A stretch of DNA of 64,000 nucleotides from Halonotius roseus. Lineage in GTDB: Archaea; Halobacteriota; Halobacteria; Halobacteriales; Haloferacaceae. The notes under the pieces were generated by a model. It was given only the letters and a program-made list of their open reading frames with translations, did not search any database and had not been told where the DNA came from. Both the position numbers and the translations under genes were made by a program. The stretch is taken from NCBI RefSeq assembly GCF_006861655.1, contig NZ_SESI01000003.1, positions 1 through 64,000 on the forward strand, in the 5' to 3' direction. Positions 45,199 to 54,060 of this stretch are shown here, in pieces. Positions within the stretch are counted from its first letter, which is position 1. Each line of letters starts with the position of its first letter.

Positions 45199-46269
45199 TT
45201 ACAGTCCGGCTGCGGCCGCGGTGGCGTCGGCGATCGTCCCCTCGACAGCGACGGCGGTTGTGACCCCATCGTCAGTCCAAAACACCACCGCGCGGTCGTC
45301 ACGTTCGACCGCGGTTGCCGATCGCTCATCGACCGTTACCGTCGTCTCACCGTCGAGTTGATCGAACGGGATCGACGCGCCGCTGGCCGTGATCACCGAC
45401 ACGGTGTCGTCATCGACTGTGTACTGCTGGATAACTGCCTGGCCGTCAGCCCGGCTGATCACGGTGGCCTCGGTGAACGCGCCGTCGTAGGTCGGTAGTG
45501 AGCGGTCTGTTGCCGACTGGACAGCATCAAACGTGTCGTAGGCGTCGGTCGTCGTCACCGACACCCGATCGGCCGGCGGATCAAAGGTGCTGTCATGGAT
45601 GCTGACGTTGAACTGTGTCTCGGTAACCCGAACCGTTGTCTCGTTGGTGCCATCGGTCGCGGTCGCCCGCAGGAGGCGGCTGTCCTCGGTGGCGATCCAA
45701 AGCGTGCCGGTCACGGTCGCCGCCTCGTCGGTCGATTCAACATCGATCACGTAGGCAGACTCGCCGCCGATATCCGTGATATCGACAAGCGTCGCGGTGA
45801 CGTTCGACGCCGAGACCGGATCGGTCAGCGCGCCATACTGGCTGTCATCGCTTGGGAGCCGATCGGGGTTGCCACTGGCCTCATACGCCTCTAACTCGGC
45901 TTCGGTCGGGATCTCACGGGCGTAGGATCGGTTCTCGCCGACCGCCCACGCGACGCTGCCGTTCGAGCCAGCCTCGTAGCTCTCGCCGTCCTTTTCAACT
46001 GTGTAGGCGACCTTATCGGGCTGTTTGGCGGCGTACGCCACGGTCGCCGTCGACGTTGCCGTTTCGTTTTCGACCGTCACGGTCGCCGTCCCGCTGAGCG
46101 TGTCGGCGGAATCGTACCGGGTCTCAACGCGATCGAGGATCTCGTCGCCGGAGGGCTGATCGTCGACAGCCATGCCGGGAAGACCGGTTGCCGCGCCGGC
46201 GGCCAGCAAGCCGACCGCGAGGAGGACGGCTAGTACACCGAGGCGACGACTGAACGGAGTGAAACTCAT
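45199..46269 (-). CDS. secreted LolA-fold protein
   Basis: A 356-residue exported protein with an N-terminal signal (LGVLAVLLAVGLLAAGAA). The following domain has the LolA/LppX layout: DEILDRVETRYDSADTLSGTATVTVE then beta-rich stretches. A C-terminal half repeats the beta-sheet pattern (TATEDS and QFNVSIHDSTFDPPADRVSV). It is divergent from the ABC exporter genes and probably works with them. Bacterial LolA carries lipoproteins to the outer membrane, which archaea lack, so the cargo here is unknown. Confidence 0.72.
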   Translation of the reverse strand: MSFTPFSRRLGVLAVLLAVGLLAAGAATGLPGMAVDDQPSGDEILDRVETRYDSADTLSGTATVTVENETATSTATVAYAAKQPDKVAYTVEKDGESYEAGSNGSVAWAVGENRSYAREIPTEAELEAYEASGNPDRLPSDDSQYGALTDPVSASNVTATLVDITDIGGESAYVIDVESTDEAATVTGTLWIATEDSRLLRATATDGTNETTVRVTETQFNVSIHDSTFDPPADRVSVTTTDAYDTFDAVQSATDRSLPTYDGAFTEATVISRADGQAVIQQYTVDDDTVSVITASGASIPFDQLDGETTVTVDERSATAVERDDRAVVFWTDDGVTTAVAVEGTIADATAAAAGL

Positions 46270-46384
46270 CACGCAACGTACGTGCTTGCGGCGTAAGTAC
46301 ATTGCTCCGAGCAGAGGTGGGCTGGTGCCGCCGGCGCGGTCGCTTGCGGCCAACGTTGATACGCGCAGACAGCCAACGGAAGGT

Positions 46385-47125
46385 GTGAGCGAGACAGCAG
46401 CGACCGCGACGGCAGCCGCAACCGAGGCCGGCGAGGCCGAGCCGACCGTCGTCGTCGACGAGGTGTCGAAACACTACACGGTCGGGAGCCGCGTCACCGC
46501 ACTCGATGGGGTGAGCCTGACACTCCCAACGGGGTCGTACACCGCGATCATGGGGCCGAGTGGCTCCGGCAAAAGCAGCCTCTTGAATCTGATCGGCGGG
46601 CTCGATACCCCCTCATCGGGCCACGTTGCCGTCGACGGCAAATCGGTTTCGACGGCCAGCGAGGACGAGCGCGCCGCGATCCGCGGCACCGACATCGGCT
46701 TTGTTTTCCAGACGTTCAACCTCATGCCACGGCTGACCGCCGTCGAGAACGTCGCCCTTCCGTTGGTGTTCGATGGCTGGTCGCGGGCCGACCGGATCGA
46801 TCGCGCGGTCGACCGCCTGGAGGCCGTCGGGCTGGGCGATCGCACCGACCACGTTCCCAGCGAGCTCAGCGGCGGCCAACGCCAGCGGGTCGCTATCGCC
46901 CGCGCGCTCGCACCTGATCCGGCACTCATCCTCGCCGACGAGCCGACGGGCAACGTCGACACCGACACCGGCGCGACCGTTCTCGATATCTTTGATGAGC
47001 TCCACGCCGCGGGCAACACCATCCTCCTTGTCACCCACGAACGCCATGTCGCCGAGCGCGCCGACCGGATCGTCCACATCACCGACGGCGAGATCGGCTC
47101 GATCGAAGCCACGGGTGAGGCCTGA
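46385..47125 (+). CDS. MacB/LolD-type ABC transporter ATPase
   Basis: A 246-residue ABC ATPase. Walker A is GPSGSGKSS, the signature LSGGQRQRV and Walker B LILADEPTGNVD, the LolD/MacB version. The N-terminus has an Ala/Thr/Glu-rich disordered segment. The start is GTG at 46385, since the frame upstream runs antisense to the LolA-fold gene. It overlaps the permease start by one base (TGATG). Confidence 0.9.
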   Translation: MSETAATATAAATEAGEAEPTVVVDEVSKHYTVGSRVTALDGVSLTLPTGSYTAIMGPSGSGKSSLLNLIGGLDTPSSGHVAVDGKSVSTASEDERAAIRGTDIGFVFQTFNLMPRLTAVENVALPLVFDGWSRADRIDRAVDRLEAVGLGDRTDHVPSELSGGQRQRVAIARALAPDPALILADEPTGNVDTDTGATVLDIFDELHAAGNTILLVTHERHVAERADRIVHITDGEIGSIEATGEA

Positions 47126-48360
47126 TGGACGGCCGCGAAGGCCTCCGGATCGCTGTGCGATCGGTACGGGCCCACAAGCTTCGCTCGGCGTTGACCGTTG
47201 TCGGTATCGTCATCGGCATCGCCTCGGTGATCACGTTTGCGACGTTCGGAGCCAGCGTCCAAGCTGAGATCATCGGCGATATCGGCGACAGCAACGCCGG
47301 CAACATCTACGTCTTCGGCACCCCCAGCGACGACGAGGGGTTCGACCGAGTGTTGCAGCCGGTGTTCACCGAATCCGATCTTGCGGCGATCGGTGAGATC
47401 GAGGGTGTCACCGCGGTGTTGCCGCGCGGCTCAGTTCAGGTGTCATCGATACGCGCTGCCAATCAGACGCTCGCCAGATCGCAGGTGACCGCAACGACAC
47501 CCGAGAGTATCACGCCGGCGTCGACGGTCAGCGGTCGGGCGTTCACCAGCGGCGAACGCGAGGTCGTTGTCAACGAGCGACTGGCAACTGGGTTCAGCGA
47601 AAATCTGACAGCCGGATCGACGCTGACGCTCACCTTCCCCGACGGCGAGGAGCAACCGGTGACAGTGACGGGCGTCGTCAACGGCACCCGCGGCGAGCTA
47701 CCGGTGAGCAACTTTGCCCGCCAGCCGCGGCTCTTCGCGCCGGTCGACCCCTTCTATGAGGCGGTCGTCGAGAGCCCCTCGGCTGGGGTGCGGCAGCGCG
47801 CCTACCCACAGGTGACCGTTGTCACCGATCCACGACAAACAGCCGAGACGCGCGAGGCGATCGAGGACTATCTCGCAGGCGATGCCGATGCCCGCCAACT
47901 ATCGGCGAGCGACACCGAGTTGGTCGCCCGCTCGGGCAGCGATTTCGTCGATGAGATCAGCGACGTGATCGAGCGCATCACCCGGTTTGTGACCGGGATC
48001 GGCGTCATCTCGCTTGTCGTCGGCGCGATCGGCATCGCCAACGTGATGTTGGTCAGCGTCACCGAGCGCACCCGGGAGATCGGGATCATGAAAGCCGTCG
48101 GCGCGCGCAACCGGGATGTGATGAGCATCTTCGTCATCGAGGCCGCGCTGTTGGGAACGCTCGGCTCGCTGCTCGGTGTGCCGCTCGGCCTCCTTGTCGG
48201 TCGCGGGGCCGCCGCCTACGCCGACGTGACGTTCGCGTTGGCACCGGATTGGATCGCCCTCGCCGTCGTCGTCGGTGTTGTTGTCGGGGTCGTCGCCGGC
48301 CTCTATCCGGCCTGGCGGGCCGCACGCATCGACCCCATCGACGCGCTCAGACACGAGTGA
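47125..48360 (+). CDS. MacB/FtsX-type ABC transporter permease
   Basis: A 411-residue permease with one N-terminal helix ([22 protein letters not shown]), a large extracellular MacB_PCD domain (about 45-285), then three C-terminal helices of FtsX type ([34 protein letters not shown]). Type VII ABC exporters of this kind move signals or substrates from outside the membrane by mechanotransmission. Its ATPase gene overlaps its start. Confidence 0.9.
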   Translation: [411 protein letters not shown]

Positions 48361-48408
48361 TCGGGGCCGACCGATAGACACCTGTAGCTGGCCGCACAGA
48401 GCCCAGCT

Positions 48409-49089
48409 ATGTCGCGGCCGGATGACCGAGCGACGACACCGACGCGCCGGCGACCGGTGCCCGAAGCGACCGCCGAGTCGTATCTCTCCCATGGCCCGAG
48501 TCTGGTCATGCTGCTCGTTGCCAGCGCGGTCGCCTTTCTCGTCGGGGTGCGGTTTTACGTCGACACCATGCCCGCGGTGTCAACGCTGCTGTGGCCGCTG
48601 TATGCGGACTCGCCGACCGCGATCGCGTTGGCGACGCTGTCGCTGGCAACGTTGCTGCCGACGATCGGACAGCCGCTGGCGGCGACCCCGACAAACCGGC
48701 CGCTGGCGTATCTCCACACCTTTGCCTTCGTCTGGCTTATCAAGTACGGCCTGTGGGTTGTCATCGCGCTCAACCGCCGCGTTGGGCTGTATATCGGGTT
48801 CGACGCCGACGCGCTGTATGCGTACTGGGGGATCATCGGCACCCACCTGCTGTTTGTCGTGCTGGCCTTCGCTATCCTCCACTACGGCCGGACGACCCGC
48901 GGCGCGCTGGGGCTCTCGCTGGGGCTGTTGCTCGCAAACGACCTCGTCGACTACGGCTTCGGCTACCACCCGCCGCTGCGCTACGAGCCCGGGATCGTGG
49001 TGCCGACGCTGACGGTCGTGCTATCGTTTGTGGCTGTCGCGCTGGCGGCCTGGCAGTTCGACCGGCTTAGCGACGCGACGGCGGCCTAA
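48409..49089 (+). CDS. DUF1405 membrane protein
   Basis: A 226-residue integral membrane protein with about seven helices, matching DUF1405: FLVGVRFYVDTMPA and a central FAFVWLIKYGLWVVIAL are typical. The N-terminal 30 residues are cytosolic and charged. Function unknown. It overlaps the end of the next, convergent gene by 4 bases. Confidence 0.8.
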   Translation: MSRPDDRATTPTRRRPVPEATAESYLSHGPSLVMLLVASAVAFLVGVRFYVDTMPAVSTLLWPLYADSPTAIALATLSLATLLPTIGQPLAATPTNRPLAYLHTFAFVWLIKYGLWVVIALNRRVGLYIGFDADALYAYWGIIGTHLLFVVLAFAILHYGRTTRGALGLSLGLLLANDLVDYGFGYHPPLRYEPGIVVPTLTVVLSFVAVALAAWQFDRLSDATAA

Positions 49090-49550
49090 ATTTCCCGCGT
49101 CAGCCCGTCACGTAGATCCCGGCCGAAGTAGTGGCCGACGAGCCCGAGGCCCGCACCAAGGACGACGCCGAGGCCGCCGAAGGCGAGACCGTACTGCTGG
49201 AAGAAGTCGATTCCAATGGGGAGCGCGGCAGTAGTGAGCAGGCTCAACGCGAAGTTGATGCCGACGACGATCCCACCGGCGAGGCCGGTTTCGAGATAGC
49301 GAGCGTCGCCAGCGAGGATACCGAGGACGAACGTCGCCGCGAAAACACCGGCGAGCGAGCCGATGCTGCCGATGATCGGGATCGCGCCGCCGACACCGAC
49401 GCCGATGACGACGGCGACCAACGAGAGTAGGAAGGCTTTCGCCGAGAAGCGGCCACCGAGTCGACCCGAGCCGCCATCATCGTCGGCACTCGACGGGATC
49501 TCGGTGTCGACCCCTTCGACCGTCTCGGTTAGTTCGTCGGACTGCTGCAT
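49086..49550 (-). CDS. four-helix membrane protein
   Basis: A 154-residue membrane protein with about four helices and Gly-rich packing (LVAVVIGVGVGGAIPIIGSIGSLAGVFAATFVLG). The N-terminal 35 residues are acidic and cytosolic. A small haloarchaeal conserved type, no function recognised. It converges with the DUF1405 gene. Confidence 0.65.
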   Translation of the reverse strand: MQQSDELTETVEGVDTEIPSSADDDGGSGRLGGRFSAKAFLLSLVAVVIGVGVGGAIPIIGSIGSLAGVFAATFVLGILAGDARYLETGLAGGIVVGINFALSLLTTAALPIGIDFFQQYGLAFGGLGVVLGAGLGLVGHYFGRDLRDGLTREI

Positions 49551-49661
49551 ACCGGTAGCTGACGCCCCAGCGGTTTGGCTGTTGTGCCGTCAGCGACGAT
49601 ACTGTGCGGCTTGCCATCTGTATCACAGCCGCGAAGAACTATTCTCGATACGTCTCGATTT

Positions 49662-49895
49662 TTAGATCCTCGATTGTTCATCGAACGCAGCATCGATATC
49701 CTCAGAGCCCTGCTCAACCGCTGCTTCGAGGTCATCAGCCGCTTGCTGAGAGAGAAATCCGGCGTTCGTCCGCCAATCGGAATCAAGTTCCTCGAAGAGT
49801 CGGTCGAGCGTCTCGCTGAAGCTCTCATCACCGCGTTTGTGCGCTTTCAGCCGCTCGTAGACATCTTCTTTGATGCCGATGTTTTTCGAGGCCAT
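49662..49895 (-). CDS. VapB-type antitoxin, apparently orphan
   Basis: A 77-residue protein (ASKNIGIKEDVYERLKAHKRGDESFSETLDRLFEEL) with the archaeal VapB (UPF0330) N-terminus, a ribbon-helix-helix-like DNA-binding part, and an acidic C-terminus that would wrap a VapC PIN toxin. Downstream (49560-49660) there is no VapC gene, only a short unassigned frame. Confidence 0.72.
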   Translation of the reverse strand: MASKNIGIKEDVYERLKAHKRGDESFSETLDRLFEELDSDWRTNAGFLSQQAADDLEAAVEQGSEDIDAAFDEQSRI

Positions 49896-50046
49896 CCGTA
49901 TTTTGTGTATGGGTTTGGGTACACATCAACGTTGTTCCCGGTCTCCCCCGTTTCAAAACAAGCGGAGTCAAAAGCTTCCGTTGGAATCCCCACTATCTAA
50001 ACCGCAAAAGCGTGGTTTCAAGTCGACCCCCGGGCAAGGCGGGCGT

Positions 50047-51333
50047 ATGAATCCAGGCGACCGCGTCCGCGTCGAGCGCGGCGATACCACCAACGAAGGC
50101 GTGGTGTTGCCCTCCTCGACGAGCGACCACATCGTCCTCAAGCTCGACGGCGGCTACAACATCGGGATCGACCGCGAGACAGCCAGCGTCGACTTGCTGG
50201 AAACCGACGTTCACGATATCGACGATGAGGGTGAGCCCGACGACGGAACCGTCTCCGAGATCGAGTTCGGCGACGACCGGCCGACGATCTCGCTCATCTC
50301 GACGGGTGGCACCATCGCCTCGACAGTTGATTACCGCACCGGCGCGGTGACCGCACAGTTCACCGCCGAGGACGTACTCCGAGCCGTCCCCGAGCTCGCC
50401 GGCCGCGCCAACTACCGGGGTCGGGTCGTCGCCAACATCCTCAGCGAAAACATGGATCCCTCGATCTGGCAGGAGTTGGCTACCGCCGTCTACGACGAGA
50501 TCGAGGCCGGTGCGGACGGCGTCGTCGTCATGCACGGCACCGACACGATGCAGTATTCGGCGGCCGCGCTGTCGTTCATGCTCGATACCCCGGTGCCGAT
50601 CGTCTTCACCGGCAGCCAGCGGTCGGCCGACCGGCCCTCCTCGGACAACGTGATGAACGCGGTGTCGGCGGTCGAAGCCGCGAAATCCGACTGCGCGGAA
50701 GTACTGCTCTGTATGCACGCGTCGGCCAGCGACGACCGCTGCGCGCTCCACCGCGGCACCCGCGTCCGGAAAAACCACACCTCCCGGCGGGACGCGTTTG
50801 AGACCGTTGGCAACAAGCCGCTGGCAACGATCGAGTATGCGACCGCCAGAGACGACGGCGCGGACGGCGACGCTGCCGACGACGCCTTCGATTTCAACCG
50901 CGAGTACGCCGCCCGCGGCGAGACCGATCTCGCGCTCGCCGACGACCTGGATCCCGCGGTCGAACTTGTGAAGTTCACGCCCGGCATGGATCCCGCGGCG
51001 TGGGACTACCTCGACGACGCCGACGGCGTGATCATCGAGGGCACCGGCCTCGGCCACATTCACACTGATCTGATCGGCCGGGTCGAAGAGCTCGTCGACG
51101 ACGGAACCGTGGTTGCGATGACGAGCCAGTGTTTGGAGGGGCGAGTTTGTGACCGCGTTTACGACACCGGCCGCGATCTGCTGGATGCCGGCATCGTCGA
51201 AGCCGGCGACACGCTGCCCGGCACCGCGAAGGTGAAGCTGATGTGGGCACTGGCGAACGTCGGTGATCCGAGCGAGGCGATGGGTCGGTCGCTGGCCGGC
51301 GAGCTTACCGAGGAATCCCAGCCGTGGCAGTAG
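50047..51333 (+). CDS. gatD: glutamyl-tRNA(Gln) amidotransferase subunit D
   Basis: A 428-residue GatD, the asparaginase-like subunit of archaeal GatDE, which turns Glu-tRNA(Gln) into Gln-tRNA(Gln). An N-terminal SH3-like part (1-75) precedes the asparaginase I fold with STGGTIAS near residues 85-92, VMHGTDTMQYSA and a KNHTSRRDAF segment. The ATG at 50047 begins the GatD N-domain (MNPGDRVRV). The partner gatE is not adjacent. It supplies ammonia released from amide donor. Confidence 0.93.
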   Translation: MNPGDRVRVERGDTTNEGVVLPSSTSDHIVLKLDGGYNIGIDRETASVDLLETDVHDIDDEGEPDDGTVSEIEFGDDRPTISLISTGGTIASTVDYRTGAVTAQFTAEDVLRAVPELAGRANYRGRVVANILSENMDPSIWQELATAVYDEIEAGADGVVVMHGTDTMQYSAAALSFMLDTPVPIVFTGSQRSADRPSSDNVMNAVSAVEAAKSDCAEVLLCMHASASDDRCALHRGTRVRKNHTSRRDAFETVGNKPLATIEYATARDDGADGDAADDAFDFNREYAARGETDLALADDLDPAVELVKFTPGMDPAAWDYLDDADGVIIEGTGLGHIHTDLIGRVEELVDDGTVVAMTSQCLEGRVCDRVYDTGRDLLDAGIVEAGDTLPGTAKVKLMWALANVGDPSEAMGRSLAGELTEESQPWQ

Positions 51334-51623
51334 CGGCGTCGCTGGCGGCCGCTGGGTCACCGTTTCAGATCGCGGCCGGCTCGCCGCTGCTGGTCGCCGC
51401 CGTCATCGACCGCCCCATCATGGTCGTCATCTATGGGGTGACACTCGCTGTCTCGGTGTGGCTCTTCCGGGATGCGCGTCGTCGACAGCGATCGATCCCC
51501 GTAGCGGCCGGCTGGGCGATCGGTGGGTTCGTCCTCCCGGGGATCGTCCACTTCGGCTATCTCTACGGGCGAATGAAGGAGACATCGTCGACCCCCGAAC
51601 CACCGCGTGAGGACGACAGCTGA
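51324..51623 (+). CDS. small membrane protein overlapping gatD end
   Basis: A 99-residue protein with two or three membrane helices (MVVIYGVTLAVSVWLF; PVAAGWAIGGFVLPGIVHFGYLYG). The GTG at 51324 overlaps gatD by 10 bases; an internal ATG near 51419 would give a shorter protein. No family recognised with confidence. Confidence 0.55.
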   Translation: MAVAASLAAAGSPFQIAAGSPLLVAAVIDRPIMVVIYGVTLAVSVWLFRDARRRQRSIPVAAGWAIGGFVLPGIVHFGYLYGRMKETSSTPEPPREDDS

Positions 51624-51723
51624 CGAGACGTGCTGGTCGGGCGAGGATGACACCTGATGGGACTGGCTGCTAACAGCGGCGTCGGCAGGGGTTGTTATTA
51701 GGTCGCCGCCCGAAGCGACGGGT

Positions 51724-52608
51724 ATGTTCGACCGCATCCTCTTTCCGATCGACGACAGCGATGGTGTTGCGGCCGTCCGTGACAGCGTCTATGCCCTCGC
51801 AGCCGCCCACGACGCGACCCTCCACGTGCTCAACGTCGCCGACACCGCCCACGACAGCGTCACCCGGATCGGCGACCAGGTCGTCGACGCTCTCGAACAG
51901 GCCGGCGAACAGATCGTCGACGAAACCGCAGCCAAAGCTGCCGAACAGGGGATCCCCACGGAAACGGCGGTGATCCAAGGCGGTGTCGCCGCGACCATCA
52001 CGACGTACGCCGAGACCGCCGAGATCGATCTCATCGTGATGCCGACGCAGGGCCGAACCGGTATCGAGGAGCGACTGCTCGGGAGCACAACCGAGCGCGT
52101 CAGCCGCGAGACGCCCGTGCCGTTGCTCACGCTGCGGCCCGACGCCGCGCCGCTGACGACGCCGATCGAGCGGCTGCTCGTCCCGACCGACGGCAGCGAC
52201 ACCGCCGCCGGGGCTCTCGATGTCGGCATCGAACTCGCGGTCGCCGACGGCAGCACGCTCCAACTGCTGTCGATCATCGACACCGGGCTGTTTGGGGGAG
52301 ATCTCCGAGCCGATCAGTACACCGAGAGTCTGACCTCGGCCGCCGAGAGGATCATCGACGACGCCCGCGACCGAGCGACCGCCGCCGGCGTTGCGGATGT
52401 TGTGACCGCCGTCGAGGACGACGAGTCGGTGGCTGGGGGGATCCGGTCGTACGCCGCCGACGCCGACAGCGACTGCATCGTCGTCGGTACCCACGGCCGA
52501 ACCGGGCTCGACCGGTATCTGCTCGGTAGCGTGACGGAGACGCTGATCCGAACCGCGCCGGTGCCCGTGTTGGTCGTCCCGCCGACGGAGCACGCGGCCG
52601 AGGAGTAA
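51724..52608 (+). CDS. tandem universal stress protein
   Basis: A 294-residue protein of two UspA domains. The first spans about 1-140 (MFDRILFPIDDSDGVAAVRD, with GRTGIEERLLGSTTERVSRE ending in the ATP-binding loop) and the second about 150-290 (RLLVPTDGSDTAAGALD, VVGTHGRTGLDRYLLGSVTE). Both keep the nucleotide loop G-2x-G-9x-G(ST), which suggests ATP binding. Stands alone with a short upstream gap. Confidence 0.9.
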   Translation: MFDRILFPIDDSDGVAAVRDSVYALAAAHDATLHVLNVADTAHDSVTRIGDQVVDALEQAGEQIVDETAAKAAEQGIPTETAVIQGGVAATITTYAETAEIDLIVMPTQGRTGIEERLLGSTTERVSRETPVPLLTLRPDAAPLTTPIERLLVPTDGSDTAAGALDVGIELAVADGSTLQLLSIIDTGLFGGDLRADQYTESLTSAAERIIDDARDRATAAGVADVVTAVEDDESVAGGIRSYAADADSDCIVVGTHGRTGLDRYLLGSVTETLIRTAPVPVLVVPPTEHAAEE

Positions 52609-52704
52609 CGCGACGCGCTCACCGACCCACTTCTATCCACGTAACTCCTCGCCAGACGGGAGCGCAACCGAGGCTCTATTGGGCTGGACAGCCACAATCG
52701 ACTG

Positions 52705-53268
52705 ATGGGATTTCACACGTTTGATCCGGCGAAGGCAGCCAGGTTAGACGACGAAAGCCGGTATCAGTTCTGCTCGCGGGATGAGCTGCTCGGCGCGCTT
52801 GCGGCCGGCGGCGGGGCCGACGACCACCTGCTCGATCTCGGCAGCGGCACCGGCTTCTACACGACCGCGCTCGCACCCTTTTTCGATCGGGTTTCGGCGG
52901 TCGATATCCAACCGGAAATGCACGACCACTTTCGGGACAACGGGGTGCCAGCGAATGTGTCGCTGGTCGAGAGCTCGACCGATAGTCTGCCGCTCGCTGA
53001 CAGCTCGGTCGATGCCGTGGTGTCGACGATGACAGCCCACGAGCTGCCGCTTGCGGCAACACTGACTGAACTTCGGCGGGTGCTTGACGCCGACGGGCGG
53101 CTCGTGATCGTCGACTGGTCGGCTGAGGGACGGGGAGAGGCTGGCCCGCCGCGAAGCGAACGCCTCGGCGCGGCCGATCTCCGGGAGTCGCTGACCGAGG
53201 CCGGCTTCAGCGTTGAGCGTGCAGAGGAACGCGGCGAAACACTGCTGATTGCGGCGACAAGCAACTGA
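52705..53268 (+). CDS. class I SAM-dependent methyltransferase
   Basis: A 187-residue methyltransferase with motif I LLDLGSGTGFYTTALAP, the acidic VSAVDIQPEM and post-motif segments (VVSTMTAHELPLAATLTELRRVL). It resembles UbiE-type small-molecule methyltransferases. Substrate unknown. Followed by the SRP RNA gene on the same strand. Confidence 0.83.
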   Translation: MGFHTFDPAKAARLDDESRYQFCSRDELLGALAAGGGADDHLLDLGSGTGFYTTALAPFFDRVSAVDIQPEMHDHFRDNGVPANVSLVESSTDSLPLADSSVDAVVSTMTAHELPLAATLTELRRVLDADGRLVIVDWSAEGRGEAGPPRSERLGAADLRESLTEAGFSVERAEERGETLLIAATSN

Positions 53269-53320
53269 CGGCGACAGCGTGGCAACCCCCGGATGGCGTC
53301 GACATCCGCGGGGCGGCGAG

Positions 53321-53337
53321 CCGAAAGGGACTTAACG
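53321..53337 (+). promoter_or_regulatory. promoter of SRP RNA gene
   Basis: A BRE-like CGAAAGGGA followed by a CTTAACG TATA-type box lies 20-36 bases before the inferred RNA start. The same CGAA...CTTAA layout is seen at the rRNA promoter. Confidence 0.6.
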
Positions 53338-53356
53338 CCCTCGGCTGTATTCCGGA

Positions 53357-53668
53357 GTGGACTAGGCTGGGCAGGTAGGCCCTGCTCTTTACCCGTGAGA
53401 CAGTCTTTAGCGGGGGCCGAACAGCCGGGGCGTCGGTCGAACCGACACAGGCCTCGGGAGCCAACGTGGAAACCTCGTCCGTCGGGGACAGCGGTTCGGT
53501 GTGTACACCCGCAGGGGTGTTCCACACCGGTTGATCGGCGACAGTGGGTCAGGCGCGGAAGCGAGCAGCCCATCGCCGAACGCCCGTCGCTCGCCGGATC
53601 GCGGGGTGGAGAAGGCAACCGAGAATCCCTGTGTTTGGAACGGCCGGCAAGTCGGTCTGTCCGCCATT
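53357..53668 (+). ncRNA. ffs: signal recognition particle 7S RNA
   Basis: Helix 8 with the SRP54 site is clear: GGTCAGGCGCGGAAGCGAGC in 53557-53577, followed by CAGCCCA. Helix 6 pairs GGTGTG with CACACC around 53489-53520. Helix 3 pairs GGGCAG with CTGCTC near 53370. The ends pair: GTGGAC (53357-53362) with GTCCGC (53659-53664), and the promoter predicts a start there. Ends are good to a few bases. It pairs with SRP19 and SRP54 to target secreted and membrane proteins. Confidence 0.88.
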
Positions 53669-53739
53669 CATACGCGGTCTTCTATCCAACGCCACCAGGC
53701 CACCGACAGCTTCGACTATCAGCAGCCCCTGCTGTCGGT

Positions 53740-54045
53740 ATGGCCGACGACGCGACGACAGACAGTGACGATCCAGCACGCGAGGCGAGCGACAGCGATA
53801 TCCAGGCCACCTACACCGAAACAGCGGGCGAGCGACGACTCAGCTTCGACCGCGAGGGCCAGAGCGCGGTTGTCGCCCAAAACAGCGAGGGGTATGCGAT
53901 GTTGCGGGTGCGACAGACAGCCGAGGGTGACGAGCTCGAACGCTACTATGGGTTCGATATGGCACTCGATCACGCCGCGGAGCTACTCGGTGTCGACCCC
54001 AACGCGCTCCCGGTGCCCGAGGCGGCCGCCGATATGGGGATGTAG
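53740..54045 (+). CDS. small acidic hypothetical protein
   Basis: A 101-residue acidic protein with a likely beta-barrel core (AGERRLSFDREGQSAVVAQNSEGYAMLRVRQ) and a C-terminal segment DHAAELLGVDPNALPVPEA. No family recognised with confidence. It follows the SRP RNA directly. The ATG at 53740 is chosen because the frame upstream runs through the RNA. Confidence 0.65.
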   Translation: MADDATTDSDDPAREASDSDIQATYTETAGERRLSFDREGQSAVVAQNSEGYAMLRVRQTAEGDELERYYGFDMALDHAAELLGVDPNALPVPEAAADMGM

Positions 54046-54060
54046 CGGGTCAGATCCGGA

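Noticed and set aside
49993-51360. 455-residue minus-strand frame opposite gatD
   Set aside because: GatD motifs on the plus strand explain the open frame.
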